Below are positions 52,357 through 62,832 of a stretch of DNA of 64,000 bases, in pieces. The position numbers and the translations under genes are program-made. The stretch covers positions 1 to 64,000 of the forward strand of contig CAMCVF010000005.1 of NCBI GenBank assembly GCA_945881735.1, read 5' to 3'. The first letter of the stretch is position 1, and every line of letters begins with the position of its first letter. The notes below the pieces were generated by a model, which was not told the DNA's origin, did not search any database, and saw only the letters and a program-made list of their open reading frames with translations. This DNA is from Methylotenera oryzisoli. GTDB lineage: Bacteria; Pseudomonadota; Gammaproteobacteria; Burkholderiales; Methylophilaceae.

Positions 52357-53097
52357 TCATTTGACTAAAGGTCTAATACTCGAAAATCCGCCATCAATAG
52401 CCCATGCTTGACCTGTTACGCGCTTTGCAGCATCAGATAGCAGCCAAACCATCAATTCAGCAACATCCGCTGGATTGCCAATACCTTTAATTGGATATTG
52501 CTTACTTGCCATTTCACGCATTAAATCACCGCTTATAATGCCAGCTGCAGCTGGTGTATCCATTATCCCTGGTGAGACTGCATTAATGCGTATACCAGAA
52601 CTTGCATAGCTAGCTGAAGCGCTTCGGACCATGGCCTCTATACCACCTTTGGCAGCCGATATTGCTTCATGATTAGGTGTTCCAATACTAGCAGCAGCGG
52701 ATGACACCAAAACCGCAGAGCCAGAAAAGGAATGCTGTTTTAGATGATTTATAAATCCAGAGAGCGTATGAAAGGCGCTGAACAAATTGGTGTGCATACA
52801 GTCCAGAAAATCTGTTTCTGCCATTCTGTGCATTGGGGCTAATCTAATATTGCCAACACAGTGCGCGAGCGCTGTTGGTTGCAAACTACTATCATTTATT
52901 TGCGAAAATATTTTCCTTACACCTTCTGCGTTAGTGCAATTTCCAACAATTTGCATTTGTTGATCACCATAAACAGTTTTCAGTTTATGAGCATCGCGAC
53001 TGACAAGAATTAATTTCCAGTCATCAGCAATCAATTTTTTGGCAAGCGCTTGACCTAATCCACCACTTGCACCAGTAATTAAAGCAACTTTTTCCAT
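52357..53097 (-). CDS. Short-chain dehydrogenase/reductase without the catalytic Tyr
   Basis: 246-aa classical SDR fold. TGASGGLGQALAKKL is the NAD(P)-binding motif, CVGNIRL replaces NNAG, and LVSSAAASIG holds the Ser. The expected Y-x-x-x-K reads ISAAK (HEAISAAKGGIEAM): Lys is kept but Tyr is Ile. RINAVSPGIMDTP and GNPADVAELMVWLLSD then GQAWAIDGG complete the fold. A subset of SDRs with HEAI-type active sites exists, so a non-standard or non-oxidoreductase role is possible. Confidence 0.9.
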   Translation of the reverse strand: MEKVALITGASGGLGQALAKKLIADDWKLILVSRDAHKLKTVYGDQQMQIVGNCTNAEGVRKIFSQINDSSLQPTALAHCVGNIRLAPMHRMAETDFLDCMHTNLFSAFHTLSGFINHLKQHSFSGSAVLVSSAAASIGTPNHEAISAAKGGIEAMVRSASASYASSGIRINAVSPGIMDTPAAAGIISGDLMREMASKQYPIKGIGNPADVAELMVWLLSDAAKRVTGQAWAIDGGFSSIRPLVK

Positions 53098-53360
53098 ATA
53101 AAATCCAATACATTTAATCGATTATCCATTGAGTCATATAATCAACAAAATGTTTAGTTTTTCCGCAGAAATAAAATTCAATATTTTTTTCACACAGACA
53201 CATTTTTACTATTAGACCAAACGATTAAATAATTACTTAGTCAACTTAATAAGTTCTACCACTTCTGCAAGGTTTACCATAACTGCACGGCAAGTGTATT
53301 TTGCATAATTTAAGCATTTTTTGGTATTGTGAAAAATGCCACATAAGTTTATTTATAAAA

Positions 53361-53791
53361 ATGTCTTATTTAAAATCACTAGAATCTATCACTACTAAGT
53401 TAACCATATTTTATGACGGCGACTGCCCATTGTGCTTAGCGGAAATTCATTTTCTTAAGCAACACAACCAACGCGGTCTGCTTGCATTTACATGCTTGCA
53501 GCAATTGATTTTGCAAACTCTGATATCAAATGTGATTTGGCACTCAGAACCATACATGCCAAATTGGGTGCAGATGAGATTATTGTTGGTCCAGATGTTT
53601 TTTATGAAGCCTACAAAAGAACAGACCTGAGATTATTGAATTACTTATTTTCATTGAAGTTATTCAGATACATCTATGCCAAATTTTATGTGCTGTTTGC
53701 AAAATATCGTCACCAAATCTCGAAACTAATTGGCTCCTACATGCTTCGCAAAGTTAAAAAGAAATATCCAGAAAACTCACTACCCTTATAA
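53361..53791 (+). pseudogene. DCC (DUF393) family thiol-disulfide oxidoreductase-like gene, frameshifted
   Basis: Frame 1 from ATG 53361 gives MSYLKSLESITTKLTIFYDG, DCPLCLAEIHFLKQHNQRGL and LAF, with the DxxCxxC signature. The homology then moves to another frame at about 53485-53495 (AAIDFANSDIKCDLALRTIH, AKLGADEIIVGPDVFYEAYK, RTDLRLLNYLFSLKLFRYIY) and stops at 53791. A single 1-base insertion or 2-base deletion would restore one ~143-aa DCC protein. This is either a real recent frameshift or a sequencing error; the rest of the frame is clean. Confidence 0.75.
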
Positions 53792-53889
53792 ATGTATCTG
53801 AATTATTTAAAAGACAATAATGTTCTGTTATTGTTTGATAGGACTGTTAAGATAACTAAGTTGGGCCATTCAAATATGAGGGGGTTGAT

Positions 53890-54858
53890 ATGAAAGCGCT
53901 ACTAAATATTGCAGTATTTGCACTTATGTTATTTACGTCAACTGTTTTTGCTGGGGAGTTTGGAAATTACTGTACTACCAGTATGGCAGGAGGTTTAGCT
54001 GTACCTAGTGACTGTTCCCAAAATTTAATTTTTGAGGGTAAAACCTATTGTTTCGGCAACGAACAATCAAAATCAGCATTTGATAAGTCACCTAATAAAC
54101 AAGAGATCATTTTAAAAGCAGCTGCTGAATATTCAAAAATCACAGAAGTTGAACGCGTTAAGATTACGCAAGAACAAGCATTAACTGAAATCAAAAATAC
54201 TAAGTGTGACCTTTCAAACAGGGATCTAGGCTACTTAGATTTTAAGGGCATGGACTTAACCCATTGCAAATTGGTCAATGTAAGCTTTTTTGGATCCGAC
54301 TTACGTGGTTCGAACCTGAGCGGTACTAATTTACAGCGTTCATATTTAAACTTAGCAAGACTTGAAAATACGAACCTAAGTGGTGCTAATTTAACAGACG
54401 CGACTATATTTCAGGCTATTTTTGATAAAACAAATTTTAAAGGGGCTAATTTAACCAATGCAAGGATGATTGGAACGTTAGGTAAAGTCGATATGAGTAA
54501 TGCCAATGTCCAGAAGGGGAGATTTGGTTTAGATACAGGTAACCAGCCTATGGGCCAAATGAAATTTGACTCAGTTGGAGGTGATTTTTCAAATACAAAT
54601 TTTGAAGGTGCGGATCTTAATATCGCTAGCTTTCTTTTTGCTAACTTACGAGGTGCAAATTTAAGTAACACGAATTTATACCGAGCGGAGTTTGGGCAAG
54701 CAGATTTGACTGGGGCTAATTTAACAGGGGCAAACATGACGGATGCACTAGTTGATGATGCGAAGTTTACTGACGTAATCGGGTTAGAAACAGTAAAAGG
54801 ATTAGATACCATCAAAGGTAAATGTAAAGACTGTAATGTAAAAAAAATCCCTAAATAA
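53890..54858 (+). CDS. Exported pentapeptide-repeat protein with YHS-like N-terminal domain
   Basis: 322 aa. Signal peptide about 1-21 (FTSTVFA/GEF). A YHS-like segment follows (about 42-72: LIFEGKTYCFGNEQSKSAFD, KSPNK), suggesting metal or ligand binding. From about residue 108 there are pentapeptide repeats of the A(D/N)Lxx type in two blocks (about 110-200 and 230-295; SDLRGSNLSGTNLQRSYLNL, GANLTGANMTDAL), forming a right-handed beta-helix. The C-terminus has a CKDC pair. A Shine-Dalgarno GAGGGGG lies just upstream. It acts in the periplasm or outside; function is unknown. Confidence 0.88.
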   Translation: MKALLNIAVFALMLFTSTVFAGEFGNYCTTSMAGGLAVPSDCSQNLIFEGKTYCFGNEQSKSAFDKSPNKQEIILKAAAEYSKITEVERVKITQEQALTEIKNTKCDLSNRDLGYLDFKGMDLTHCKLVNVSFFGSDLRGSNLSGTNLQRSYLNLARLENTNLSGANLTDATIFQAIFDKTNFKGANLTNARMIGTLGKVDMSNANVQKGRFGLDTGNQPMGQMKFDSVGGDFSNTNFEGADLNIASFLFANLRGANLSNTNLYRAEFGQADLTGANLTGANMTDALVDDAKFTDVIGLETVKGLDTIKGKCKDCNVKKIPK

Positions 54859-55022
54859 TTAAATGTTCTTACAATAATAAAATGAGTAATAGTGATACGT
54901 TCAAAGGCATGACCAATACTCCAAAATCACAACCTTCTAAAAATATTGTTAAGCGTGACAATAATGACGAATATTATCAAGCTCTAGCGAATGATGGCGA
55001 GCTAATGCTGTTAATAGTCATT
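54859..55022 (+). other. Intergenic stretch with a 47-codon open frame
   Basis: A frame from ATG 54882 (MSNSDTFKGMTNTPKSQPSK ...) runs 47 codons to a stop at 55023-55025 and has no good RBS. It is hydrophilic and could be the N-terminal debris of the same lost gene whose end follows. Not called as a gene. Confidence 0.3.
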
Positions 55023-55197
55023 TGACAATCCAGCTACTATTAATACTTGCGAGCCATCCTGTACTGGCAGCTTGGTAAATGGCGACAAGATACAAGGCGT
55101 GTTTTTTGGTGCAAATGCTTAAAAAATAGGACTGCAGCAAGGATTTACCACAAATGGTGCTGGTGAAATATTTGGTAGCGTTAAACTAGGCCGTTAA
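55023..55197 (+). pseudogene. C-terminal remnant of a surface/TbpB-like barrel protein
   Basis: Plus-strand frame DNPATINTCEPSCTGSLVNG, DKIQGVFFGANA, stop, KIGLQQGFTTNGAGEIFGSV, KLGR, stop. The order G-x-F-x-G-x-N-A-x-x-x-G ... G-E-I-x-G-S-x-x-x-x-R resembles the last strands of transferrin-binding-like or FecR-associated surface proteins. One in-frame stop interrupts it and no start is present. Confidence 0.5.
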
Positions 55198-55210
55198 TCT
55201 TATATTAAAC

Positions 55211-55240
55211 AAAAAAGCCCGCGTTTAAGCGGGCTTTTTT
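55211..55240. terminator. Bidirectional rho-independent terminator
   Basis: AAAAAGCCCGC (55212-55222) pairs with GCGGGCTTTTT (55229-55239). It serves the minus-strand ssb transcript and the plus-strand remnant. Confidence 0.9.
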
Positions 55241-55260
55241 GTGGTTAAGTTTTATATCAA

Positions 55261-55767
55261 TCAAAACGGAATATCATCTTCAAAATCATCAAAACTGCCA
55301 CCTCCTGATTGTGATGTGGCTGGTTTTACCGCCGACTGGTTGGCTGGCGCTGATTGTCGTGCAGGCGCCTGATTAAATTCATCTGAGCCGCCACTTTGAT
55401 CCATACCGCCATCATAGCTGGCGTTTGAACCGCCACTGTCTTTTCCACCTAACATTTGCATGCTGTCTGCAATAATCTCAGTGCTGTAGCGCGTTATGCC
55501 ATCTTTTTCCCATTTACGGGTTTGCAAGCGGCCTTCTACATATACTGGGCGGCCTTTTTTAAGATATTCACCTGCGATTTCGGCTAGTTTGCGATACATC
55601 ACAATATTGTGCCATTCGGTTTTTTCTTGTTTAACACCTGATTTATCTTTCCAGTTTTCAGTAGTGGCAATACTAAAATTGGCTACCGCTTCGCCGTTTG
55701 GCATGTAACGCACTTCTGGGTCACGACCTAAATTACCCACTAAAATCACTTTGTTAACTGATGCCAT
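55261..55767 (-). CDS. ssb: Single-stranded DNA-binding protein
   Basis: 168-aa SSB. The OB-fold is about 1-110 ([71 protein letters not shown]). A Gly/Ser/Gln-rich linker follows, and the acidic tail [10 protein letters not shown] recruits SSB partners. Its start overlaps the end of the MFS gene by 14 bp, the usual betaproteobacterial uvrA/MFS/ssb arrangement. Confidence 0.97.
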   Translation of the reverse strand: MASVNKVILVGNLGRDPEVRYMPNGEAVANFSIATTENWKDKSGVKQEKTEWHNIVMYRKLAEIAGEYLKKGRPVYVEGRLQTRKWEKDGITRYSTEIIADSMQMLGGKDSGGSNASYDGGMDQSGGSDEFNQAPARQSAPANQSAVKPATSQSGGGSFDDFEDDIPF

Positions 55768-57160
55768 TATCTGCTCCTATCAATTTTAAAATATTCTGCT
55801 CTATTAGCGCTTGGCTATCGTTACTTTGTTGATTATTTACCTTTACAATCAACAGTTGTTCTTGCGCAATCGCTACCGCCTCATAAACACCCGTCATTTG
55901 GGATACTTTTTGAGCTAGCGTAGTTGCTTGCTGCCCGTTTAAATCATTTAAGTGGTACATTTTTGTGCGCACCGCAGGTGGTGTAATCATACCAAAAGTT
56001 AACACTAACCAAATACACATTAACAAGGCGCAAAAAATAAACACGGCAGAATAACCAAAACGATGTGATAAATAACCACCAACGACAGCACCTAAAAATA
56101 TACCAAAGGACTGCGCGGTGCTATGCAAGCCCATTGCCGTGCCTTTTGAGGCGGCAGGTGCCATTTTGGAAATAAGCGATGGCAGTGAAGCTTCTAGAAT
56201 ATTAAAAGCGGTAAAGTAAATCAAAAGTGAAATCACAACACCCCAAAATTCATGAATGGTGCTGGCAAATACAATTTGCGCAACCAGCATCAAAGCTACC
56301 GCGCCAATAAAAACAATTTTTAGCTTTGCGCGCTTTTCACCGATAATAATAGCTGGCAACATCAACACAAAAGAGGCGATTAAAACTGGCAAATACACTT
56401 GCCAATGTGAATTCACATTCATGCCACTACTTTCTGTCAGTGCAAACGGCACCACAATAAACATGGCCATTTGTGCCGCATGCAACGAAAAAGTACCAAA
56501 ATTAAGTCTAAGCAATTGCCTATCACGCAACACGCTTTTCATTTTTTCGGGCGCGGCTTGTGCATCTGAATGAAACTGGCTTAATACTGGGTCGGGTACA
56601 TAGTATTTGATGACTAAAATAGCCAAAGCTGACAATACGGCTGTCATCCAAAAAATGCCTGAAACACCAATCCACTGATTTAGCAAAGGGCCAGCCACCA
56701 GTGATAGCGCAAAGGTGATACCAATCGTGCCACCAATCATTGCCATGGCTTTGGTGCGGTGCTCCTCACGCGTCAAATCGGCTACAAGCGCAGTCAATAC
56801 AGCAGAAATCGCGCCAGCACCTTGAATCGCGCGACCAATAATGACCATATAAATATCAGTTGCCAATGCGGCAACCATGCTGCCGATGATAAATAGAACC
56901 AGTCCTATATAAATCACTTTTTTTCGACCATATTTATCGGATGCGATACCAAATGGTAGTTGTAGCAACACTTGGGTAAGGCCATAGGCTCCAAGCGCTA
57001 AGCCAATTAAAGTATGGTTACTGCCGCCCTTTAATGTTTCCGCATATACAGAAAAAATGGGCAGTATTAAAAACATACCTAGCATGCGCAACCCATAAAT
57101 AGAAGCCAAACTAATGGTAGAACGCAACTCTGTTGGCGTCATTTTGTCGGAAATTTGCAT
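55754..57160 (-). CDS. MFS transporter, 12-TM
   Basis: Major facilitator with 12 predicted helices and MFS motif A ([20 protein letters not shown]), plus motif C-like [17 protein letters not shown]. The first helix contains [21 protein letters not shown], as in the YajR-like group. The C-terminal ~90 residues ([20 protein letters not shown]) form a soluble ferredoxin-like domain that such proteins carry. I used Met at 57160 ([13 protein letters not shown]); an in-frame ATG at 57214 would add 18 unrelated residues. It is divergent from uvrA and overlaps ssb. Confidence 0.88.
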   Translation of the reverse strand: MQISDKMTPTELRSTISLASIYGLRMLGMFLILPIFSVYAETLKGGSNHTLIGLALGAYGLTQVLLQLPFGIASDKYGRKKVIYIGLVLFIIGSMVAALATDIYMVIIGRAIQGAGAISAVLTALVADLTREEHRTKAMAMIGGTIGITFALSLVAGPLLNQWIGVSGIFWMTAVLSALAILVIKYYVPDPVLSQFHSDAQAAPEKMKSVLRDRQLLRLNFGTFSLHAAQMAMFIVVPFALTESSGMNVNSHWQVYLPVLIASFVLMLPAIIIGEKRAKLKIVFIGAVALMLVAQIVFASTIHEFWGVVISLLIYFTAFNILEASLPSLISKMAPAASKGTAMGLHSTAQSFGIFLGAVVGGYLSHRFGYSAVFIFCALLMCIWLVLTFGMITPPAVRTKMYHLNDLNGQQATTLAQKVSQMTGVYEAVAIAQEQLLIVKVNNQQSNDSQALIEQNILKLIGADNGIS

Positions 57161-57259
57161 GGGATGGTAAAGGTTATCGATTTTTATTACAGAAAATTTT
57201 AGCTGAAAACACAATAATTGCGTATATTAACAGGTTGCCTTAATTTTCGTTTAAAGCTG

Positions 57260-60073
57260 ATGGAATATATCAAAATACGCGGTGCCCGCACTCACAATCT
57301 CAAAAACATTTCGCTGGATATTCCGCGCAATAAACTAGTCGTCATTACGGGGCTTTCTGGCTCTGGCAAATCTAGTTTGGCATTTGACACCTTGTATGCA
57401 GAAGGCCAGCGGCGTTATGTTGAAAGCCTTTCAGCCTATGCACGCCAGTTTTTGGCACGCATGGATAAACCCGATGTGGACTTAATTGAAGGCTTATCGC
57501 CAGCGATTTCGATTGAGCAAAAATCCACTTCGCACAATCCACGTTCAACCGTTGGTACCGTTACCGAAATTCACGATTATTTGCGCTTGCTTTTCGCACG
57601 TGCCGGAGACCCAGAATGCCCAGACCATCATATTAAGCTAGAAGCGCAAACGGTTAGTCAAATGGTTGATAACGTTTTAGATCTGCCAGAAGAAACCAAG
57701 CTGATGATTTTGGCGCCTGTGGTGTCCAATCGCAAAGGCGAGCAAGTGGATTTATTTGAGCAGTTAAAAGCGCAAGGTTTTGTGCGCGTGCGCGTGGACG
57801 GCAAAATTTATGAAATTGATGATTTGCCGAAATTAACCAAAACGGTGAAGCATTCTGTAGATGTAGTGATTGACCGCATTAAAGTAAAAGCCGATTTAAA
57901 ACAACGTATCGCTGAATCTTTTGAAACGGCATTACGTTTGGCACAAGGCAAAGCCATTGCAGTAGAAATGGATACCGATAAAGAGCATCTATTTTCAGCC
58001 AAGTTTTCTTGCCCTGTGTGTGATTACTCACTAGCAGAATTAGAGCCGCGCCTGTTCAGTTTTAATAACCCTATGGGTGCTTGCCCAAAATGCGATGGCT
58101 TGGGCAATATCAGCTTTTTTGACCCCAAACGTGTGGTAGCTTTTCCCACTTTATCATTAGCTAGCGGAGCCATCAAAGGCTGGGATAAACGCAACCAGTT
58201 TTACTTTCAGATGCTGCAAAGTTTGGCGTCACATTACAATTTTGATTTGGAAATGGCGTTTGAAGAATTGCCCTTACCCATTCAAGATGTTTTATTAAAT
58301 GGCAGCGGGCGCGAAGTAATTATGTTTAAATACCTCAATGAACGCGGTACTTTTTTTAGTAAAACCCATACCTTTGAAGGTATTTTAAACAATCTACAGC
58401 GCCGTTATCGCGAAAGCGATTCAACCGCAGTGCGTGAAGAATTGTCTAAATACTTAAATAATCAAGCTTGCCCAGAATGTAGTGGTACGCGTTTACGTCG
58501 CGAAGCGCGCCATGTAAAAGTGGGTGGCCAAAATATTCATCAAGTTTGCCAAGTGCCGCTTAAAGTCGCGCTTCACTTTTTTGAAACCCTGCAACTTGAA
58601 GGCGCGAAGCTAGCGATTGCAGACAAAATTGTTAAAGAAATTGAAAATCGCCTTAAATTCTTAACCAATGTGGGGCTGGAATACCTATCACTTTCGCGTT
58701 CTGCAGAAACTTTATCAGGCGGTGAAGCGCAACGGATTCGTTTAGCAAGCCAGATTGGCAGCGGCTTAACGGGTGTGATGTACGTGTTGGATGAGCCAAG
58801 TATTGGCTTGCATCAACGCGACAATGACCGATTGCTAGAAACCCTGAAACGCCTGCGAGATATTGGCAACAGCGTGATTGTGGTGGAGCATGACCACGAC
58901 GCGATTTTAGAAGCGGATTATGTGGTGGATATTGGTCCTGGCGCAGGTGAGCATGGTGGACAGATTGTGGCAGAAGGAACGCCAGCTGAAATTTTAGCCA
59001 ATCCAAAATCGTTAACGGGCCAATATTTGAGCGGCAAAAAACAAATCGAATACAAAAAAACTCGCACCAAGCCAGACCCAGCGCGCTGGTTAAAACTATC
59101 CAACGCCACAGGCAATAATTTACGCGATGTTTCGGTTGAAATCCCGGTTGGCTTACTCACGTGCGTAACAGGCGTATCAGGCTCTGGCAAATCAACATTA
59201 ATTAATGACACCCTATACCGGGTGGTTGCGCAACATTTGTATGGCAGCAATACAGAACCTTCGCCCTTTAGTGAAATTGATGGCTTAGCGTTTTTTGATA
59301 AAGTGGTAGATGTAGACCAAAGCCCAATCGGACGTACACCTAGATCTAACCCTGCCACCTACACAGGTTTATTTACTCCGATTCGCGATTTATTCGCAGG
59401 CGTGCCCGAAAGCCGTGCGCGTGGGTATGGGCCTGGCAGATACTCATTTAACGTCAAAGGTGGCCGCTGTGAAGCCTGCCAAGGCGACGGTGTGATTCGC
59501 GTTGAAATGCACTTTCTGCCTGACGTTTATGTGCCATGCGATGTGTGCAAAGGTAAACGGTATAACCGTGAAACGCTAGAGATTAATTTTAAAGGAAAAA
59601 ATATCCGCGAAGTGCTGGAATTAACGGTTGAACAAGCGCATGACTTTTTCCAAGCGCAGCCAGTCATTTCACGCAAACTTAAAACATTGCTGGATGTTGG
59701 CTTGGGCTATATTACCTTAGGCCAATCGGCCACCACCTTAAGCGGTGGTGAAGCACAGCGTGTTAAATTATCACTAGAACTAAGTAAACGTGATACAGGC
59801 CGTACTCTTTACATTTTGGATGAGCCAACAACCGGTTTGCATTTTGCGGATATTCAATTATTGCTCGATGTGATTCATCGCTTGCGCAATGCAGGCAACA
59901 CCATTGTGATTATTGAGCACAACTTAGATGTAATTAAAACCGCTGATTGGTTGATTGATATGGGGCCCGAGGGCGGCGATGGCGGCGGAATTGTAGTGGG
60001 GGTAGGCACGCCCGAGACCTTAGCCGAAAATACGCAGAGTTATACTGGAAAATATTTAAAACAGATGCTTTGA
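57260..60073 (+). CDS. uvrA: Excinuclease ABC subunit A
   Basis: DNA damage recognition ATPase of nucleotide excision repair, 937 aa. Two ABC modules: Walker [19 protein letters not shown] and [17 protein letters not shown]; signatures [18 protein letters not shown] and [19 protein letters not shown]; Walker [15 protein letters not shown] and [14 protein letters not shown]. Zinc modules are CPVC...CPKCDG and CEACQGDG...CDVCKGKR. I start at ATG 57260 ([17 protein letters not shown]), matching the family; an upstream frame start at 57218 is unrelated sequence. No LexA box was found upstream, so SOS control is not evident. Confidence 0.98.
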   Translation: MEYIKIRGARTHNLKNISLDIPRNKLVVITGLSGSGKSSLAFDTLYAEGQRRYVESLSAYARQFLARMDKPDVDLIEGLSPAISIEQKSTSHNPRSTVGTVTEIHDYLRLLFARAGDPECPDHHIKLEAQTVSQMVDNVLDLPEETKLMILAPVVSNRKGEQVDLFEQLKAQGFVRVRVDGKIYEIDDLPKLTKTVKHSVDVVIDRIKVKADLKQRIAESFETALRLAQGKAIAVEMDTDKEHLFSAKFSCPVCDYSLAELEPRLFSFNNPMGACPKCDGLGNISFFDPKRVVAFPTLSLASGAIKGWDKRNQFYFQMLQSLASHYNFDLEMAFEELPLPIQDVLLNGSGREVIMFKYLNERGTFFSKTHTFEGILNNLQRRYRESDSTAVREELSKYLNNQACPECSGTRLRREARHVKVGGQNIHQVCQVPLKVALHFFETLQLEGAKLAIADKIVKEIENRLKFLTNVGLEYLSLSRSAETLSGGEAQRIRLASQIGSGLTGVMYVLDEPSIGLHQRDNDRLLETLKRLRDIGNSVIVVEHDHDAILEADYVVDIGPGAGEHGGQIVAEGTPAEILANPKSLTGQYLSGKKQIEYKKTRTKPDPARWLKLSNATGNNLRDVSVEIPVGLLTCVTGVSGSGKSTLINDTLYRVVAQHLYGSNTEPSPFSEIDGLAFFDKVVDVDQSPIGRTPRSNPATYTGLFTPIRDLFAGVPESRARGYGPGRYSFNVKGGRCEACQGDGVIRVEMHFLPDVYVPCDVCKGKRYNRETLEINFKGKNIREVLELTVEQAHDFFQAQPVISRKLKTLLDVGLGYITLGQSATTLSGGEAQRVKLSLELSKRDTGRTLYILDEPTTGLHFADIQLLLDVIHRLRNAGNTIVIIEHNLDVIKTADWLIDMGPEGGDGGGIVVGVGTPETLAENTQSYTGKYLKQML

Positions 60074-60108
60074 ACCTTTTTAATTGTAAGCAGGTTTAAC
60101 GTTTTTAA

Positions 60109-61380
60109 TTACTTTGATGTAAGGGCAACCCTATCTAAAACAGATTGATAGTAGTCCAATGTTTGTGCGGCTACCACTTCCGGTGAAAAACGCTTTTTAC
60201 AATCTTCAATCGCATTTTTAGATAATCGTTGCATTTTTTCAACGTCATTAATCAGCACCAACACTTTTTCAGCAATACTTTCTGGTGATTCTGATTCAGC
60301 TAATACCCCGTTGTAATCATCAATAACTATTTCTTTCACGCCACCGACAGCAGTTGCTACAGTTGGACATCCCGCGGCTAAAGACTCCAATAAAGAAAGC
60401 GGGAAATTTTCATATCTAGAACAAACTACTGTTATGAGTGCTTTTTTTCGTTGCTCAGAAATACTCTCTTGATCACAATGCCCCAAAAACCGAATGCGTT
60501 TTTTAATATCTGCATCTAATATAAATCGCTCAATGTAGTCATCAATTTTAAAATCTTCACCATCAATTGTTAAGCCTCTATCTGGTCCAACAAATAATAA
60601 CTCAAGATCACTGTTTTGCAGCGCAATCTGCCTAAATGCCTCTAATACTAAATCGCCACCTTTAACTGAGTCAAACCGTCCAACAAATAAAATAAATGGT
60701 TTCTGACTGATTGAATATTGCCATTTCATGTCATATCCGACCTCAGGAACTGGGTTTGGAATCACCTGAGCATGTGATAGCTCTAGGCCGTAGTACTGTC
60801 TCACTTTATTTAATACATCAAGACTAGGAGATGTTAGACCTTGAGAATTCCTTATGGCCTCGCCTTCATTAAAGACTCTTAATTTAAAATCCCAGGCATT
60901 GTGTGCTTGTAAAATGGGACCTATTAAAAACCAAGGGCCATGAAGTCGAGTGACAACTGGCACATTAGTTTTTTTTGTTACTAAATTGCCTGTTCCAAAA
61001 GACTCTTCAATTTCTAATATATCTAAAGTTACAGTTAATTCTTTTACAGCCATTAATATTTTGTTAGCGCTTCTCTCTATATTTCTTTGATATTGAAATT
61101 TATAAATATATTTAATATTAATTCTAAATAAAACTTTATCTAGCAACTGCTTAACTGTGGCGTGGTCCACTTTTACTCTTGATAAATCGATTAAACGATT
61201 TTTAACTTCTGACCCCAGCAGAGAGGCGGCAAATACGATAGGCTTAGCAATTTCATCCAATCCTAAAAGAAGATTGTGTGTATAGGTGACAATACCATTT
61301 TGAAAGTGATTAAGAGGCCAGCCTGGCGTTGCTATTGCCACGGAAAGTTTTCTTTTCTTATGTTTTGAAAGATTTTGCAT
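60109..61380 (-). CDS. Glycosyltransferase family 4
   Basis: 423-aa GT-B fold transferase. The N-domain has VAIATPGWPLNHFQNGIVTY and THNLLLG; the C-domain has FILFVGRFDSVKGGDLVLEA and the EX7E region CSRYENFPLSLLESLAAGCP, with VKEIVIDDYNGVLAESES. It builds a surface polysaccharide; donor and acceptor are unknown. Its start overlaps the end of the membrane protein gene upstream by 23 bp, so the two are coupled. Confidence 0.9.
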   Translation of the reverse strand: MQNLSKHKKRKLSVAIATPGWPLNHFQNGIVTYTHNLLLGLDEIAKPIVFAASLLGSEVKNRLIDLSRVKVDHATVKQLLDKVLFRINIKYIYKFQYQRNIERSANKILMAVKELTVTLDILEIEESFGTGNLVTKKTNVPVVTRLHGPWFLIGPILQAHNAWDFKLRVFNEGEAIRNSQGLTSPSLDVLNKVRQYYGLELSHAQVIPNPVPEVGYDMKWQYSISQKPFILFVGRFDSVKGGDLVLEAFRQIALQNSDLELLFVGPDRGLTIDGEDFKIDDYIERFILDADIKKRIRFLGHCDQESISEQRKKALITVVCSRYENFPLSLLESLAAGCPTVATAVGGVKEIVIDDYNGVLAESESPESIAEKVLVLINDVEKMQRLSKNAIEDCKKRFSPEVVAAQTLDYYQSVLDRVALTSK

Positions 61381-62734
61381 TACTGTGACCCATTAATTTT
61401 TTTTGTTTCGCTAAAAGTTCTGATTGCCCTAATAATGCACCAGCTAAAAACAAATGCATAACACTCATACCAGCATTAGGAACAGAATCAAAAATGCAAA
61501 TAGCCAATATTAGTGCTAGTGCTGCAAAGTAAACCTTTTGTCGTGGATTTTGTATATTTTCAATATTTTTATGCGCATAAAACAAAGGGATAAGTAAAAT
61601 GATATAAAATAATATAAAGCCTATAAATCCATTCATACCTAGCTCTATAATCCATTTTCCATCGGTTACACTAATATCTTTGCCGTCTTCATTGTAAACG
61701 CGATTTCTTCCCCACCCGTTCCAGCCGAAATAAGGCCTCTCCATTGCACGCGCCAGCAAAATAGTTTCGTTATTAAACCTAAAATCTAAAGACTGCGCAC
61801 GTTCAGGGCTATATTGTTGAATGGTGCTCACGATTTCTCGGTCTGGAAAAATATCTGCAATTTTAGCTGCTGGATAGGTGAAAACGATAGCTGCTATTAC
61901 TAAAGCCCATTTAGTCTGTTTTGCTGGCTTTAATTTAAAAATGAACAGCATGGCTACAAGCGCGTAAATCATGGCAGACCATGTTTTGCATAACACCAAA
62001 ATAATGGCTAGGTAAATCGCCACCTTTGATGCAGAAAAAACGGAAACGCGCACTTTGTTTTTTTGTAGCGCAAGTGCTGCAATAACGCATGTCGTAATCC
62101 AAAATGCTAAGCCCAAACCATGTCCGTAAAACACGGTTGGTCTATACCCTTCACCGCGCATCTGTTGCAGAAAGTCAACATTCGAATAGCCATATACCCA
62201 ATTGTGAAATTGTGGGCTTAGTCTAAGCTCGACCAACATAAATGGCGTATAAACAAGACCCATTACTACTAAAGCTTTAAATATTTTCTCGTTATCTTCT
62301 ACATTATTTAAGAAGAACCTACCTAAAAAAAACGGCATCAGTGTTAGTAAAACGCGTACTACCGTAGAAAGCGCATCATAATGAGTTAATGCAGGGAAGT
62401 ATTTACTCCCAATAACAAATGCATCAGAGTTTAACTCTGTGGATATCACTAAAACTAATAAGTATCCAATTAGTATTTTCGAAGGAAATCCAGATGGAAA
62501 AATAGTAAATTTTTTGTTTTTAATAAATAAGAATAGCGCCAAAGACAGCGATGTTAAGGTTTCTCTATCGATGGGGGGAATCAGCGGATAATCGACAGAA
62601 AATCCATTGGGTAAAAACATAATCGCAAGCGTGAAAGCAAAAAAGATGGCTTGTTTGGCAGGATATTTAGAAAGCAACCAGAATATTAGCAAAGGCCAAC
62701 TGTAAAAAACTAAGATGCCAAAAATATTGGGCAC
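61358..62734 (-). CDS. O-antigen ligase / polymerase-like membrane protein
   Basis: 458-aa polytopic protein with about eleven predicted helices and one large periplasmic loop (about 305-355) that contains PERAQSLDFRFNNE and RPYFGWNGWGRN, the kind of loop seen in Wzy_C (O-antigen ligase/polymerase) proteins. It probably polymerises or transfers the glycan made with the GT4 encoded next to it. Exact role (Wzy, WaaL or other) cannot be told from sequence. Confidence 0.75.
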   Translation of the reverse strand: MPNIFGILVFYSWPLLIFWLLSKYPAKQAIFFAFTLAIMFLPNGFSVDYPLIPPIDRETLTSLSLALFLFIKNKKFTIFPSGFPSKILIGYLLVLVISTELNSDAFVIGSKYFPALTHYDALSTVVRVLLTLMPFFLGRFFLNNVEDNEKIFKALVVMGLVYTPFMLVELRLSPQFHNWVYGYSNVDFLQQMRGEGYRPTVFYGHGLGLAFWITTCVIAALALQKNKVRVSVFSASKVAIYLAIILVLCKTWSAMIYALVAMLFIFKLKPAKQTKWALVIAAIVFTYPAAKIADIFPDREIVSTIQQYSPERAQSLDFRFNNETILLARAMERPYFGWNGWGRNRVYNEDGKDISVTDGKWIIELGMNGFIGFILFYIILLIPLFYAHKNIENIQNPRQKVYFAALALILAICIFDSVPNAGMSVMHLFLAGALLGQSELLAKQKKLMGHSNAKSFKT

Positions 62735-62832
62735 AAGATTACCTTAATAGAAAATAGCAGATTGTAAAAATTAACATTTGCATATGGCAAAAATATAAAT
62801 GTTAAAAATTATATTCTTTAAAAACTTAATAT

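Noticed and set aside
57161-57259. LexA/SOS box upstream of uvrA
   Set aside because: No CTGT-N8-ACAG-type palindrome is present in the gap between the MFS and uvrA starts.
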